Assembly: GCA_021733925.1 (NCBI GenBank)
Contig: JAIPJY010000026.1
Coordinates: forward strand, 24,724-88,723
DNA: 64,000 bases
Source: Prosthecobacter sp.
GTDB lineage: Bacteria > Verrucomicrobiota > Verrucomicrobiia > Verrucomicrobiales > Verrucomicrobiaceae
Direction: 5' to 3'
Shown here: piece by piece, positions 27,345 to 36,963 of the stretch
Numbering within the stretch: the first letter of the stretch is position 1
Layout of the letters: each line of letters opens with the position of its first letter
Program-made: the position numbers and the translations under genes
The notes under the pieces: model-generated
Told to the model about the DNA's origin: nothing
The model's database searches: none
Seen by the model: only the letters and a program-made list of their open reading frames with translations

Positions 27345-28303
27345 GCTGCTGGCTTCTGGATGAAGAGTTTTTGGATGGCCGTGGGGCGCGTTGCATATTT
27401 GACCGGCCATTTCTTCGAGGCCTGCCACCTGAAAATAGCCTTCCATGGCATGACACGGCGCTGGTGGCGGATCTCGTCGCGATCTCTGCTCAGGTCGGAG
27501 CTGGCGCGGCGTTTCAGGTCCCAGACCTCAGGGTTAAAGCCCACGCTTTTGTAATAGGCGGTGAAACGTTTCGCTGTGCGCGGAAAGATCAGGCTGCGGA
27601 TCTGTGGCAGGGGGAAGGGCTCAGTCAGGAGACTGTTATAGAGAGTGTTGCGCAGAGTGAGGAAACATTGGCGGGAGCGGTCACGGCCGCCTTCGCTGGG
27701 CAGGTGGGCGAAGGAGGCTGTGGGGAGCCAGATGATGCGCTCTCCGCGGGACCACATGCGCCGGCAGAATTCCAGTTCCTCTCCATAGCCGACGATGATT
27801 TCGCGGAAGCCTCCCATCGCGCGGAAACTGGAGGAGCGGATCATGGCCGCGTAGCCGCCGAAGGAGCAGCAGTCGCAGGCATAGTCCACGTCGGAAGACT
27901 GGCCGAAGCCTTCGGGCACACCGCCGTCTTCAGTGCATTGCGGATAGGCGATGGCGCCCACGGCGGGATCATTTTCCAGAATGTCGAGGCCCATGCGAGC
28001 CCCTTCGGCATCAAGGACCAGGGCATCATCATCAATGAGCAGCACGGCGTCCCCGGTGGCATAGAAGCCCAGGCAGTTGCGTGCCTGGATGTAGGAGCGT
28101 GGATTCTTCCATTCGATCACCGTGGTATGCGGCAGCATGGTGCTCTTGATGCGCTGGTAGTCCGGGCAGCCGGTCTCGGCGGAGCCATTGAAAAGCGCCA
28201 GCACTTCCAGGTCGAAGTCCTGGAAGCGTTCGCATACGGAACGATAGCAGCGCTCAAACTCTGCCGGGCGTCTTGCTGTGATGATGAGGACGGATAGTTT
28301 CAT
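27341..28303 (-). CDS. Family 2 glycosyltransferase
   Basis: This GT-A enzyme of 320 residues starts MKLSVLIITARRPAEFERCY. The donor and metal site is in AVLLIDDDALVLD, and later GFREIIVGYGEELEFCRRMW contains the conserved acidic catalytic region (ED-like). The C-terminus is rich in basic residues (KRRASSDLSRDRDEIRHQRR), possibly helping membrane association. Confidence 0.9.
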   Translation of the reverse strand: MKLSVLIITARRPAEFERCYRSVCERFQDFDLEVLALFNGSAETGCPDYQRIKSTMLPHTTVIEWKNPRSYIQARNCLGFYATGDAVLLIDDDALVLDAEGARMGLDILENDPAVGAIAYPQCTEDGGVPEGFGQSSDVDYACDCCSFGGYAAMIRSSSFRAMGGFREIIVGYGEELEFCRRMWSRGERIIWLPTASFAHLPSEGGRDRSRQCFLTLRNTLYNSLLTEPFPLPQIRSLIFPRTAKRFTAYYKSVGFNPEVWDLKRRASSDLSRDRDEIRHQRRVMPWKAIFRWQASKKWPVKYATRPTAIQKLFIQKPAA

Positions 28304-28343
28304 AGTTTGGTGTGAGGTTAGGAATTGTACTCGAGCGCAGGGC

Positions 28344-29588
28344 TTAGCTGATGGCGGAAGAAGAAGCGGGCAGGGACTGCAAGAGGTCAGGCCTGGCCAG
28401 AGTCTTGTTCTGCGAGTGGCTCATGGACTTTTCGGCGCCCATGCGGGCATAGACTTCGAGCCACTTGTCAAAAACACTCGCGGGTGAGCAGACGTCCTCC
28501 ACGAGCCGTCTTGCGGCGAGGGTCATCTGTTGCTTCGCCTCGGGGTTTTCTGTGAGGTAGCGCACTCCCTCCACGAGTTCCGCGTCTGTGCTGCCGACGA
28601 TGCAGTGTTCGCCATGGCGGACAGGGATGCCGTCGATTCCATGCTGGTTGGTGACCACTGGAACGCCGAGTGCGAAGGCTTCGAGAATCTTCACTTTGAT
28701 GCCCGAAGCATGCTCAGGGGCATAGACCATGCAGTCGAGTTCATGGAAGTAGGGAATGATGTCCGGAACGTTTTGAACCACGCGGGCCTCGGGATCGGCG
28801 GCGCGGGCATCATCTCCCAGAAGGCGTTCGGCACCACGACCTACCAGGAAGAGTCTTGCGTCCTTGACGGCCTGCTTGATGCGGGGCCAGAGCTGGAGGA
28901 AATGGCGTGCGGCGGCGCGGGTGGGGGCCCAGGCATAGCTGCCGATCATGCCGATGTTTAATGCGCGCCCTTCCGAGACTGAAGGGGCAGCATATGGGTA
29001 ACCCGCCAAATCCAGGCCGAACTGAACGGGATGAAGCTGCGCGGTGGAATTGATCAAAGACACTTCGTCCGCAAGCGTGGGTGTGACGGCGGCCATGTAT
29101 TTGAAGGTCTTGAGCATCTGGCGCTCGCGGTAGAGATTCCATTTCACCCGCAGCCCGTGGTGCTTCTCCGAACGCATGTCGGTGTTCAGAAGGTAGTGGA
29201 GGTTGAGAACGGTGCGGTCGATGTGTCTGAGACCGGGCCAGCAGGCGGAATGTGTCTCCAGATGCAGGACGGCCTCTGGATCGCGCATGGACTCGTCAAG
29301 CGCGGCCATGAAGGCTGCGTCATAGAGGAAGGCACCCTGCCAGAAGAGGCTGCGGGTGGTGCGGAGGAGATTTTTGGGCACTGTTTTGGCGCAGAAGAGG
29401 CGCAGCTTGCAGTTCGGCGCATTGAACATCTCGCGAATGGCCGTGGCGTCTTTTTCATCAAAGTACTCGATGAAGGCCTCGACATCCGCGCCACGGCGGA
29501 TGGCCTCCGAAAGGAGGAGGTGGGAGAGTCGTGCGGCAGCCCCCAGGAAGGGAAGAGGCGGTTCAGGGAAGACAAACTTCAGCTTCAT
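28344..29588 (-). CDS. Glycosyltransferase, GT4-like with altered EX7E motif
   Basis: This protein of 414 residues has a GT-B layout: N-terminal LKFVFPEPPLPFLGAAARLS, then LNIGMIGSYAWAPTRAAARHF and the C-terminal HASGIKVKILEAFALGVPVV. The first glutamate of the usual EX7E is replaced, giving the SGIKxKxLEA variant seen in the Glyco_trans_1_4 group. The extreme C-terminus is Ser-rich. It lies 3 bases after the stop of the upstream transferase gene. Confidence 0.85.
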   Translation of the reverse strand: MKLKFVFPEPPLPFLGAAARLSHLLLSEAIRRGADVEAFIEYFDEKDATAIREMFNAPNCKLRLFCAKTVPKNLLRTTRSLFWQGAFLYDAAFMAALDESMRDPEAVLHLETHSACWPGLRHIDRTVLNLHYLLNTDMRSEKHHGLRVKWNLYRERQMLKTFKYMAAVTPTLADEVSLINSTAQLHPVQFGLDLAGYPYAAPSVSEGRALNIGMIGSYAWAPTRAAARHFLQLWPRIKQAVKDARLFLVGRGAERLLGDDARAADPEARVVQNVPDIIPYFHELDCMVYAPEHASGIKVKILEAFALGVPVVTNQHGIDGIPVRHGEHCIVGSTDAELVEGVRYLTENPEAKQQMTLAARRLVEDVCSPASVFDKWLEVYARMGAEKSMSHSQNKTLARPDLLQSLPASSSAIS

Positions 29589-29591
29589 GGA

Positions 29592-30710
29592 TCAATTCTG
29601 GGAGAGGATGTTCGAATAGACTCGCGCTGTGAGGCGTGCTGTTTCGTCCCAGCTGAAAGTGACGGAGCGAGTTACTGCGCGCTTCTTCAACTGGTCACGG
29701 TAGGACTCATCACTGGCGATGCGCTTCATGAGTGCGGACAACTGCTGCGTGGAGTCGAGATTGAAGGACTCACCGCCCAGACCGAGGACCTCGGGAAGGC
29801 TGGTGGCATCTGCGGCGATCACGGGACAGCCCATCGCGAAGGCTTCACAGATCTGCAGGCCGAAGCCTTCGTAGAGGCTGGGGTAAACAAATGCCAGGGC
29901 ACCGGCATAAAGACCCGGAAGCCATGCATCATCCACACGGCCCAGCAGCAGGCAGCGGGATTCCAGATTGAGCTCCTTGAGCTGAGCCTGCAAAGCGGGC
30001 CCGTTTGAGGCTGCGCCGCCAGCCATCACCAGCCGGGTGTTGCCGATGTTGGATTCAGCGAACGCCTTTAGCAAGAAGGGGACATTTTTGCGCGGCTCAA
30101 ACCCGCCGACGTAGAAAAAGTAGGGCGCTGAGTGCAGCTGCTCCAGGATGTGGGGAGGCAGTGGAGAAAACGCGGGGCTGAAGAGAGGATCGGCGGCGTT
30201 GGGGATGACCTGAACGCGACCGCGCAGATGCGGACGCTGCTCCACGATGCGGTCGTGGCTGTACTGGCTCACGGTGATCACCTGATGCGCCACTTTTTCT
30301 GTCAGCCAATGGTCCATCTTGTTGGGCAGCACCCTGGGCTGGCGCAGATCCGCAAGGCGCACTTTGCGCTCCTGCATTTCGATCGCATCATGGATCGTCA
30401 CGACGGTGGGACAGGGGGCATTGAAGGGAAGTCCGAAGTGATGAGGCGTGTGGAAAAGTTCGATTCGCTCACGCTTCAGCAGGCTGGGCAGCTCTATGGA
30501 GAGCCAGCGCCAGTAGCGTGACTCCTGCGAGGGAACGATTTTGATGCCAGGTGCCAGCCGAGAGCTGATCTCCTGGTGAAGAGCCAAGGGCGCGAAAAGA
30601 GAGATGTCGTGGCCTTCGCGGTGGAGGGCGTTGACGAGGTTGAGGCCGTAGCGGGTCCAGCCACGGATCTCGGGAGAGCAGAAGAGTGAAGCGTTGAATC
30701 CAATGCGCAT
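29592..30710 (-). CDS. Family 4 glycosyltransferase (mannosyltransferase-like)
   Basis: This transferase of 372 residues starts MRIGFNASLFCSPEIRGWTR. Features are LFHTPHHFGLPFNAPCPTVV, TIHDAI, FYVGGFEPRKNVPFLLKAF and the EX7E motif EGFGLQICEAFAMG. The overall pattern resembles mannosyltransferases of the MtfA/WbpY group, but the sugar is not certain. Confidence 0.9.
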   Translation of the reverse strand: MRIGFNASLFCSPEIRGWTRYGLNLVNALHREGHDISLFAPLALHQEISSRLAPGIKIVPSQESRYWRWLSIELPSLLKRERIELFHTPHHFGLPFNAPCPTVVTIHDAIEMQERKVRLADLRQPRVLPNKMDHWLTEKVAHQVITVSQYSHDRIVEQRPHLRGRVQVIPNAADPLFSPAFSPLPPHILEQLHSAPYFFYVGGFEPRKNVPFLLKAFAESNIGNTRLVMAGGAASNGPALQAQLKELNLESRCLLLGRVDDAWLPGLYAGALAFVYPSLYEGFGLQICEAFAMGCPVIAADATSLPEVLGLGGESFNLDSTQQLSALMKRIASDESYRDQLKKRAVTRSVTFSWDETARLTARVYSNILSQN

Positions 30711-30747
30711 GATGAAACTGCGGGATGATACTTTCTGACTTGTTGGG

Positions 30748-32079
30748 TCAGATGGTGGCGCGTCCGCGCCAGCCGTTGAAGAGAAGGAAGGAGTCCAAAA
30801 GCATGTTGCCGACCGAGCCGGCCAGCATCAGGCCAATGGCACCGCTGACGGTGGAAAGGTCGAGTACGCATGCGGCCAAAGCCTGGGAGCCAAACACTGC
30901 GATGGGGCGAATCCATGAGTGACGGACCCAGCCCTTTGCCTGAATTGGTATGGTGGTCACCGTGGCGAAGAATGAAAAAGCCTGAAAGCCGAGATAGAGC
31001 ACGAGCTCGTTCTCCAGGCCTGCGTATGCGGGGCCCAGCAGGAAGAGAAGCTGATGCCGCAGCAGCCAGCCGCAGGCGACGATGGCAACGCCGATGACCA
31101 CCGCAAGAATGCTGCTGCCCGTCCACATCTTCCACAGGCGCTGCAGGTTCTTCTCCGTGGACATGCGTGGCAGCATGACGCCGGAAGCGACAGCGAGTGG
31201 AATCTGCAGAATCAATGCCACACGGCAGATGGCTCCGAGGTCAGCGACTTTGTCGATGTTTCCCATCCAGCCCACGATGAACAAGGCGACCTGGGCCTCG
31301 AAGAGATGAGTGATGTTGGCAGGCAGGCCGATGATGAAGTATTTTTTCAGACGCTGTGTGGCGGCAGGGTCGGCTGGCTGCCCGAAGGCGGCGTATTCGC
31401 GCGCCTTGGGCAGCATCCAGCCACACACTGTGGGAAGCGGAGCGAGCACGGTGATGATCATCACCGTGACTGCGTCCGCGAATCCCGCGAAAACGAGAGA
31501 GACGATGCATACGAGCCGCAGGGCAGAACTCAGGATGTTTTCCCACTGAGGGATGTTGTAGCGGCGTGCCAGGCTCAGAGGCGTGGCGATCATCTGCGTG
31601 CTGATGCTCACCATGAGCGAGACGATGGCGGAACCGACCAGCAGGGCGATGCTCAGCGGCGGGCAGCCACTGCGCAGCAGGAGGTGGATGAAAACCGGAA
31701 GACCGACGAGGGCTCCGAAGAAGAGCAGGGCGGCACGGAAACGACGTGCTGAGGCCAGCACGGATCCCAGCTTGAGCGGATCCTGCGCCACCTCACCGGC
31801 GAGCGGCATGAGACCCGAGCCAATGCCGGTGACCGTAAAGATGACGAGAGCACCGACGAGATTGTTGGCCAGCGAGTACCAGGCGTACTCAGTCTTGGCA
31901 AGTGAGCGCACGACCAGAAACGCGGTGATCATCTGCACGACACGACTGAGGATGCTGAGCGAGGCATAGGAGGCGATCAGGCCCACAATGCGGCGGACCT
32001 GGTGCATGCACACGCCTTTCAGCAATGGCAGGCGGAAGCCTTGACCTGGTGCGTTCGTTGTCTCCGGGGAGGCTTCCAT
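30748..32079 (-). CDS. Wzx-like polysaccharide flippase
   Basis: This inner-membrane transporter of 443 residues has 12 to 14 predicted helices. It belongs to the MVF/MOP polysaccharide-synthesis branch and would flip the undecaprenyl-linked repeat unit. The first helices read IVGLIASYASLSILSRVVQM and YSLANNLVGALVIFTVTGIG. I chose ATG at 32079, two bases after the upstream stop. It is the only flippase in the window. Confidence 0.87.
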   Translation of the reverse strand: MEASPETTNAPGQGFRLPLLKGVCMHQVRRIVGLIASYASLSILSRVVQMITAFLVVRSLAKTEYAWYSLANNLVGALVIFTVTGIGSGLMPLAGEVAQDPLKLGSVLASARRFRAALLFFGALVGLPVFIHLLLRSGCPPLSIALLVGSAIVSLMVSISTQMIATPLSLARRYNIPQWENILSSALRLVCIVSLVFAGFADAVTVMIITVLAPLPTVCGWMLPKAREYAAFGQPADPAATQRLKKYFIIGLPANITHLFEAQVALFIVGWMGNIDKVADLGAICRVALILQIPLAVASGVMLPRMSTEKNLQRLWKMWTGSSILAVVIGVAIVACGWLLRHQLLFLLGPAYAGLENELVLYLGFQAFSFFATVTTIPIQAKGWVRHSWIRPIAVFGSQALAACVLDLSTVSGAIGLMLAGSVGNMLLDSFLLFNGWRGRATI

Positions 32080-32081
32080 GC

Positions 32082-33203
32082 TCAATACTTTGGCGCTGTG
32101 ATCTTCCATGCCTTCAGATGGCAGCCGACCATTTGTTCGGTCGTGAAATTCACCAGTTGATGCCGCAGGCCTGCGAGGCCGATGCGGTGGCGCAGGTCCG
32201 GGTACATCAACAGCCGCAGCAGGCTATGAGACAATTGCTGCGGCTGTTGATCAGCCCACACACCTGTGACTCCATGCTCCACAAGTTCTCGGCTTGCTGG
32301 AGCGGTTCCACAAATGACTGGTTTGCCGTAGGACCAGGCCTCCACGTACACAATTCCAAAGGATTCGTAGGCTGAAGGAAGGCAAAAGACGTCGCATGCT
32401 GCGTAGGCGTCGGCCTTTTCCTGTTCCGGTGGGCAGCCGAGATCGCGAACGTTCTCGGGTGAAATGTTGGCGAGCATGGCTTCATCTGCATCGCCAGGTC
32501 CGGCGAGGAGCAGCACGGCATCCGGGCATTGCCGCAATACCAGCGGCCAGGCTTCAAGCAGAGCGGGGTAGCCTTTACCGGCATCTCGCCGACCCACAAA
32601 CAGCACGGCAGGACGCATGCCGATACCGAGCTTGGAACGAAGGCGTGTACCATTGCCGTTCGCAGGACACATCGGCGGCAGGCCGCAGCGGATCAGTTTG
32701 CTGGCAGCGACACCTCGTGAGATGAGATGTTCGAGCTCATGATCAGACTGGCAAAAGACAGCCTCTGCTTCTTGATAAAGCTGCAGGTCGAAAGCTTCAT
32801 CTTTGCAGTTTTCCGGATGAACTGAAGGCCAGACGGTGAAGGGAACCTCCGCCTCACCTGCTTCACGCCAGAGTGGATGCCCTGTGATTTCCCAGCCGGT
32901 GCCTATGAAGTGGATGACATCCGCTGTGTTGACGGCCAATGTCCAGGACGGATGATAGTTCATGACACGGCTCAGAGTGTCGGCAATTCGCATCAGCGGG
33001 CCGCGAGAGGCGAGCTGGTTGACCCAGCGGGCGCGTTTCATGCTGCTGCTGTTGTCATCCGGATTCATCGGCAGTTGCTGCACGCTGAGAGGTTCTCCGT
33101 TGATGCGGCTGAAGCTTTGCAAACCGGAGGCAAGCTCTCGCTGATAGGCGGCGAGACCGCCGACGGTGACCTGATCAACGTGGGATGCGATGGCGATTTT
33201 CAT
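32082..33203 (-). CDS. Family 4 glycosyltransferase
   Basis: This GT-B transferase of 373 residues starts MKIAIASHVDQVTVGGLAAY. The donor domain has AVLFVGRRDAGKGYPALLEA and the EX7E motif ESFGIVYVEAWSYG. It stands between the atypical methyltransferase-like gene and the flippase gene, with very short gaps. Confidence 0.9.
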   Translation of the reverse strand: MKIAIASHVDQVTVGGLAAYQRELASGLQSFSRINGEPLSVQQLPMNPDDNSSSMKRARWVNQLASRGPLMRIADTLSRVMNYHPSWTLAVNTADVIHFIGTGWEITGHPLWREAGEAEVPFTVWPSVHPENCKDEAFDLQLYQEAEAVFCQSDHELEHLISRGVAASKLIRCGLPPMCPANGNGTRLRSKLGIGMRPAVLFVGRRDAGKGYPALLEAWPLVLRQCPDAVLLLAGPGDADEAMLANISPENVRDLGCPPEQEKADAYAACDVFCLPSAYESFGIVYVEAWSYGKPVICGTAPASRELVEHGVTGVWADQQPQQLSHSLLRLLMYPDLRHRIGLAGLRHQLVNFTTEQMVGCHLKAWKITAPKY

Positions 33204-33219
33204 ACGACCCGGTTTCTAA

Positions 33220-34062
33220 TCATGCCGGCAAGGGCATCGCGCTGCGATGCCGCTGCATCTGGCCAAGGTGCATGCGCAGCGGCTCCCAATGGAACATTGG
33301 ATCTCCATGCCGCAAAAAACGGCCCTTGAGCAAATCATGACGCACGAAGAAGGCGTCCGTGCCCGAGAGCTCGCACCCGACCAGTGAATAACCGCCTGCC
33401 TCGGCGGCGGTGCTGATGGTTCCGAGCGTGGCTCCATATAAAGTGGAACCGTCCCACACTGCCTTGGCATCGTAGGGGGCAGCCCAGTCTAGATCGGCTG
33501 GCAGCATGCCGTTGTAGGCGACGTTGAACACGCGGGGCTGGAGTGAGAGCAACTCGGTGAAGACGTGGTGCGTGTTGTAGTCGATGCCGATGCTGATGAG
33601 ATCAAGATCTTCGGCGAATCCCCGGCTTGCGAGAAAGGTGCGGGCGTTGTCACGGTTCACCAGCTTGCGGCTGATTTTCAATTTGCCCTCACGCAGCAGA
33701 ATTTGAAGGTTGGAAGAAAGGCTGTCATCTTTGGCCAGCCCGGAATCAATCCACAGGCCGCGCCAGCCTTTGAGGAGAAGCAGGTTGGTGTTGTTCTGCG
33801 CTGGTGAGACACCGATTTCGACGAAGCGCCTGCCGCCCTCACCGATGCGGCGGAAGATCTCTGCGAGGATGCCGTCCTGACCATCATGCGAGAAGATTTT
33901 CTGGCGGAAGGGCATCAGGGACAGCGGAAGCTGATACTTCGTGTTCTGCATGAGCTGCAGTTCGACGAGTTCACAGAGCAGACTGGCGGAGCGCGCGGTG
34001 GAAGCGCCTGAGATGTCAATGTTGGCCTTTACCTGGCCAATCTTGGAGAGGACTTGGTTCAT
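33220..34062 (-). CDS. Methyltransferase-like protein of polysaccharide cluster
   Basis: This protein of 280 residues has the pattern SHDGQDGILAEIFRRIGEG, RRFVEIGVSPAQNNTNLLLL and GWRGLWIDSG. This resembles the SAM-binding start of FkbM-like proteins, where a glycine-rich loop is followed by an acidic strand end. The usual second motif (KxDxEG) is only loosely matched by LDLISIGIDYNTHHVF. It may be a sugar methyltransferase or an inactive relative. It is separated from the dehydrogenase gene by a 177-base gap with inverted repeats. Confidence 0.6.
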   Translation of the reverse strand: MNQVLSKIGQVKANIDISGASTARSASLLCELVELQLMQNTKYQLPLSLMPFRQKIFSHDGQDGILAEIFRRIGEGGRRFVEIGVSPAQNNTNLLLLKGWRGLWIDSGLAKDDSLSSNLQILLREGKLKISRKLVNRDNARTFLASRGFAEDLDLISIGIDYNTHHVFTELLSLQPRVFNVAYNGMLPADLDWAAPYDAKAVWDGSTLYGATLGTISTAAEAGGYSLVGCELSGTDAFFVRHDLLKGRFLRHGDPMFHWEPLRMHLGQMQRHRSAMPLPA

Positions 34063-34091
34063 GGAATCAAAGTCTCACGGAGGTTCTCACG

Positions 34092-34188
34092 GCCACCCGG
34101 CTGAAAGCCCGGTCTGCCTGCTGAGTGTACACGCATCCCAGAACAGGCAGGTGAAGGCCTGCCTGGGAGCGTGCAACGTTCGGGTGGC
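34092..34188. repeat. Cruciform-type inverted repeat
   Basis: Outer arms GCCACCCG (34092-34099) and CGGGTGGC (34181-34188) enclose an inner hairpin CAGGCAGG/CCTGCCTG (34144-34151 and 34158-34165). The layout resembles the element at 4033-4167. It lies between two genes of the same operon and could affect readthrough. Confidence 0.5.
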
Positions 34189-34212
34189 TTCCAACTTTGG
34201 GAAGCTGCTGCT

Positions 34213-34233
34213 GCCGGCCCGGTGAGGGCCGGC
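34213..34233 (-). terminator. GC-rich hairpin after the dehydrogenase gene
   Basis: GCCGGCCC-GGTGA-GGGCCGGC forms an 8-bp GC stem just past the stop of the UDP-glucose dehydrogenase gene. No T-run follows on the minus strand, so it may pause or attenuate transcription and not end it fully. Confidence 0.45.
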
Positions 34234-34239
34234 ATTCTC

Positions 34240-35619
34240 TTATGCGGTCGCTTCTTGTGGCACCGGCTTGCCGATGCTGTACACCTTGAAGCCGATTTTA
34301 CGGAGCTTCGCGTGGTCCAGCAGGCTGCGGCCATCAAAAATCCAGGCAGGCTTCACCATGGACTGATAGATGGCTTCAAAGTCGAGATCGCGGAATTCAT
34401 CCCACTCGGTGAGCACGAGAAGAGCGTGCGCGCCGGCGGCGGCCTGTGTGGCGCTGGTGGCGAACTCGACATTCGGATTATCGCTTTCGATGGCGAGATC
34501 TTTGCACATCTGTGCGGCGCCGACTTTCGGATCGTAGATGGAGAGATTGGCGCGCTCCTCGATGAGATCCTGGCAGACGAAGATAGCGGCGGATTCGCGG
34601 GTGTCGTTGGTGTCCTTTTTGAAGGCGAAACCCAGAATGCCGATGCGCTTGCCAGTGACGGTGTTGAACAGGGTGCGGAGAACGCGCTCTGCGAAGCGGT
34701 GTTTCTGCCAGTCGTTCATGATGATGACCTGGTCCCAGTAGGCGGCGACTTCAGGCAGGCCGAAATGGCCGCAGAGATAGACGAGATTGAGCACGTCTTT
34801 CTGGAAGCAGGAGCCGCCGAAGCCGACAGAGGACTTGAGGAACTTGGGTCCGATGCGTGAGTCGGTGCCAATCGCGCGGGCGACTTCATCGACATCAGCG
34901 CCGGTCTTTTCGCAAAGGGCGGAGATGCTGTTGATGGAGGAGATGCGCTGGGCGAGGAAGGCGTTGGCGACGAGCTTGGAGAGCTCGGAGGACCACAGGT
35001 TCGTGGTGAGGATGCGCTCACGCGGCACCCAGTTGGCATAGACGCTGACCAGCGCCTCAATGGCAGCGAGGCCACCCTCAGTCTGCTCACCGCCGATGAG
35101 GATGCGGTCAGGGTTGGTGAGGTCAACGACGGCGGTGCCTTCCGCGAGGAACTCCGGATTGGAGAGCACCTGATGCTGCAGGCCTTTTTCGCTGGAAGCG
35201 AGAATGGTCTTGATGGCCTCTGCCGTGCGGACAGGGATGGTGCTTTTTTCGACGATGATTTTGGGCGAATCAGCCACTTCGGCAATGGTGCGGGCCACGG
35301 CCTCAATGAACCGCAGATCCGCCGCCTTGTTCGCCCCGACACCGAAGGTCTTGGTGGGCGTGTTCACGCTCACAAAGATGATGTCGGCCGCGTGGATGCT
35401 GGCTTTGACTTCGGTGGAGAAGAACAGGTTTTTCGAACGTGAGCCACGCACGAGGTCATCAAGTCCTGGCTCATAGACGGGCAGTTCGTCGGAGTTCCAG
35501 GCGGCGATACGCTCGGCATTGAGGTCCACCACATCGACACGGATGTGAGGGCATTTGGCGGCGATCATCGCCATGGTGGGGCCACCGACATAGCCGGCGC
35601 CGATGCAACAAATTCTCAT
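34240..35619 (-). CDS. ugd: UDP-glucose 6-dehydrogenase
   Basis: This enzyme of 459 residues oxidises UDP-glucose to UDP-glucuronate with two NAD+. Visible are the NAD-binding start [16 protein letters not shown], the PEFLAEGTA motif (about 155-163), K215 in [12 protein letters not shown] and the catalytic C271 in [10 protein letters not shown]. The C-terminal domain holds [15 protein letters not shown]. Length and motifs match the animal-type UGDH branch more than short bacterial Ugd. It lies 21 bases after the UDP-glucuronate decarboxylase gene. Confidence 0.95.
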   Translation of the reverse strand: MRICCIGAGYVGGPTMAMIAAKCPHIRVDVVDLNAERIAAWNSDELPVYEPGLDDLVRGSRSKNLFFSTEVKASIHAADIIFVSVNTPTKTFGVGANKAADLRFIEAVARTIAEVADSPKIIVEKSTIPVRTAEAIKTILASSEKGLQHQVLSNPEFLAEGTAVVDLTNPDRILIGGEQTEGGLAAIEALVSVYANWVPRERILTTNLWSSELSKLVANAFLAQRISSINSISALCEKTGADVDEVARAIGTDSRIGPKFLKSSVGFGGSCFQKDVLNLVYLCGHFGLPEVAAYWDQVIIMNDWQKHRFAERVLRTLFNTVTGKRIGILGFAFKKDTNDTRESAAIFVCQDLIEERANLSIYDPKVGAAQMCKDLAIESDNPNVEFATSATQAAAGAHALLVLTEWDEFRDLDFEAIYQSMVKPAWIFDGRSLLDHAKLRKIGFKVYSIGKPVPQEATA

Positions 35620-35640
35620 AGGGTTTTTAGAACGGGTAAA

Positions 35641-36636
<996 letters not shown>

Positions 36637-36963
36637 GGATCAGTGCTCGTGTTTAGGTTTTGAGGGCAAAAATTTAGAGGGCGGTGGTTTTCGGCGGCTG
36701 TTGAGAGGGCGCGCGTAAGATTGGCACTTGAGATACCAGAGTCAAAAGACAGCTTCATAATCAGCGCCAACATGCTGTAATGAATAGTGAGGAAATGTGA
36801 ACAAGCTGCCGCCATTGGTTGAGTCTTTGCTCCCCCCAGCCTGCTTCTGAACTTCCATAAGAATCCGCTTCTATTAGAAGAACTCCACTCGCTGACGGTT
36901 CAGATGTCAGTAAGGCTTGTCTTAGTTTAGTTAAGCTCTCTGTATCTTGACCTAGGGGCTTGG
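36637..36963. other. Divergent promoter region of the biosynthetic run
   Basis: This 327-base gap separates uxs (minus) from the ligase-like gene (plus) and must carry both promoters. It holds no credible gene. The visible landmark is a TAAG-N6-CTTA palindrome at 36911-36924. Confidence 0.55.
36911..36924. promoter_or_regulatory. Palindromic site TAAG-N6-CTTA upstream of ligase-like gene
   Basis: TAAGGCTTGTCTTA lies 39 bases before the ATG at 36964 and about 275 bases before uxs. It matches the sites at 3194, 10913 and 20096. Confidence 0.45.
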
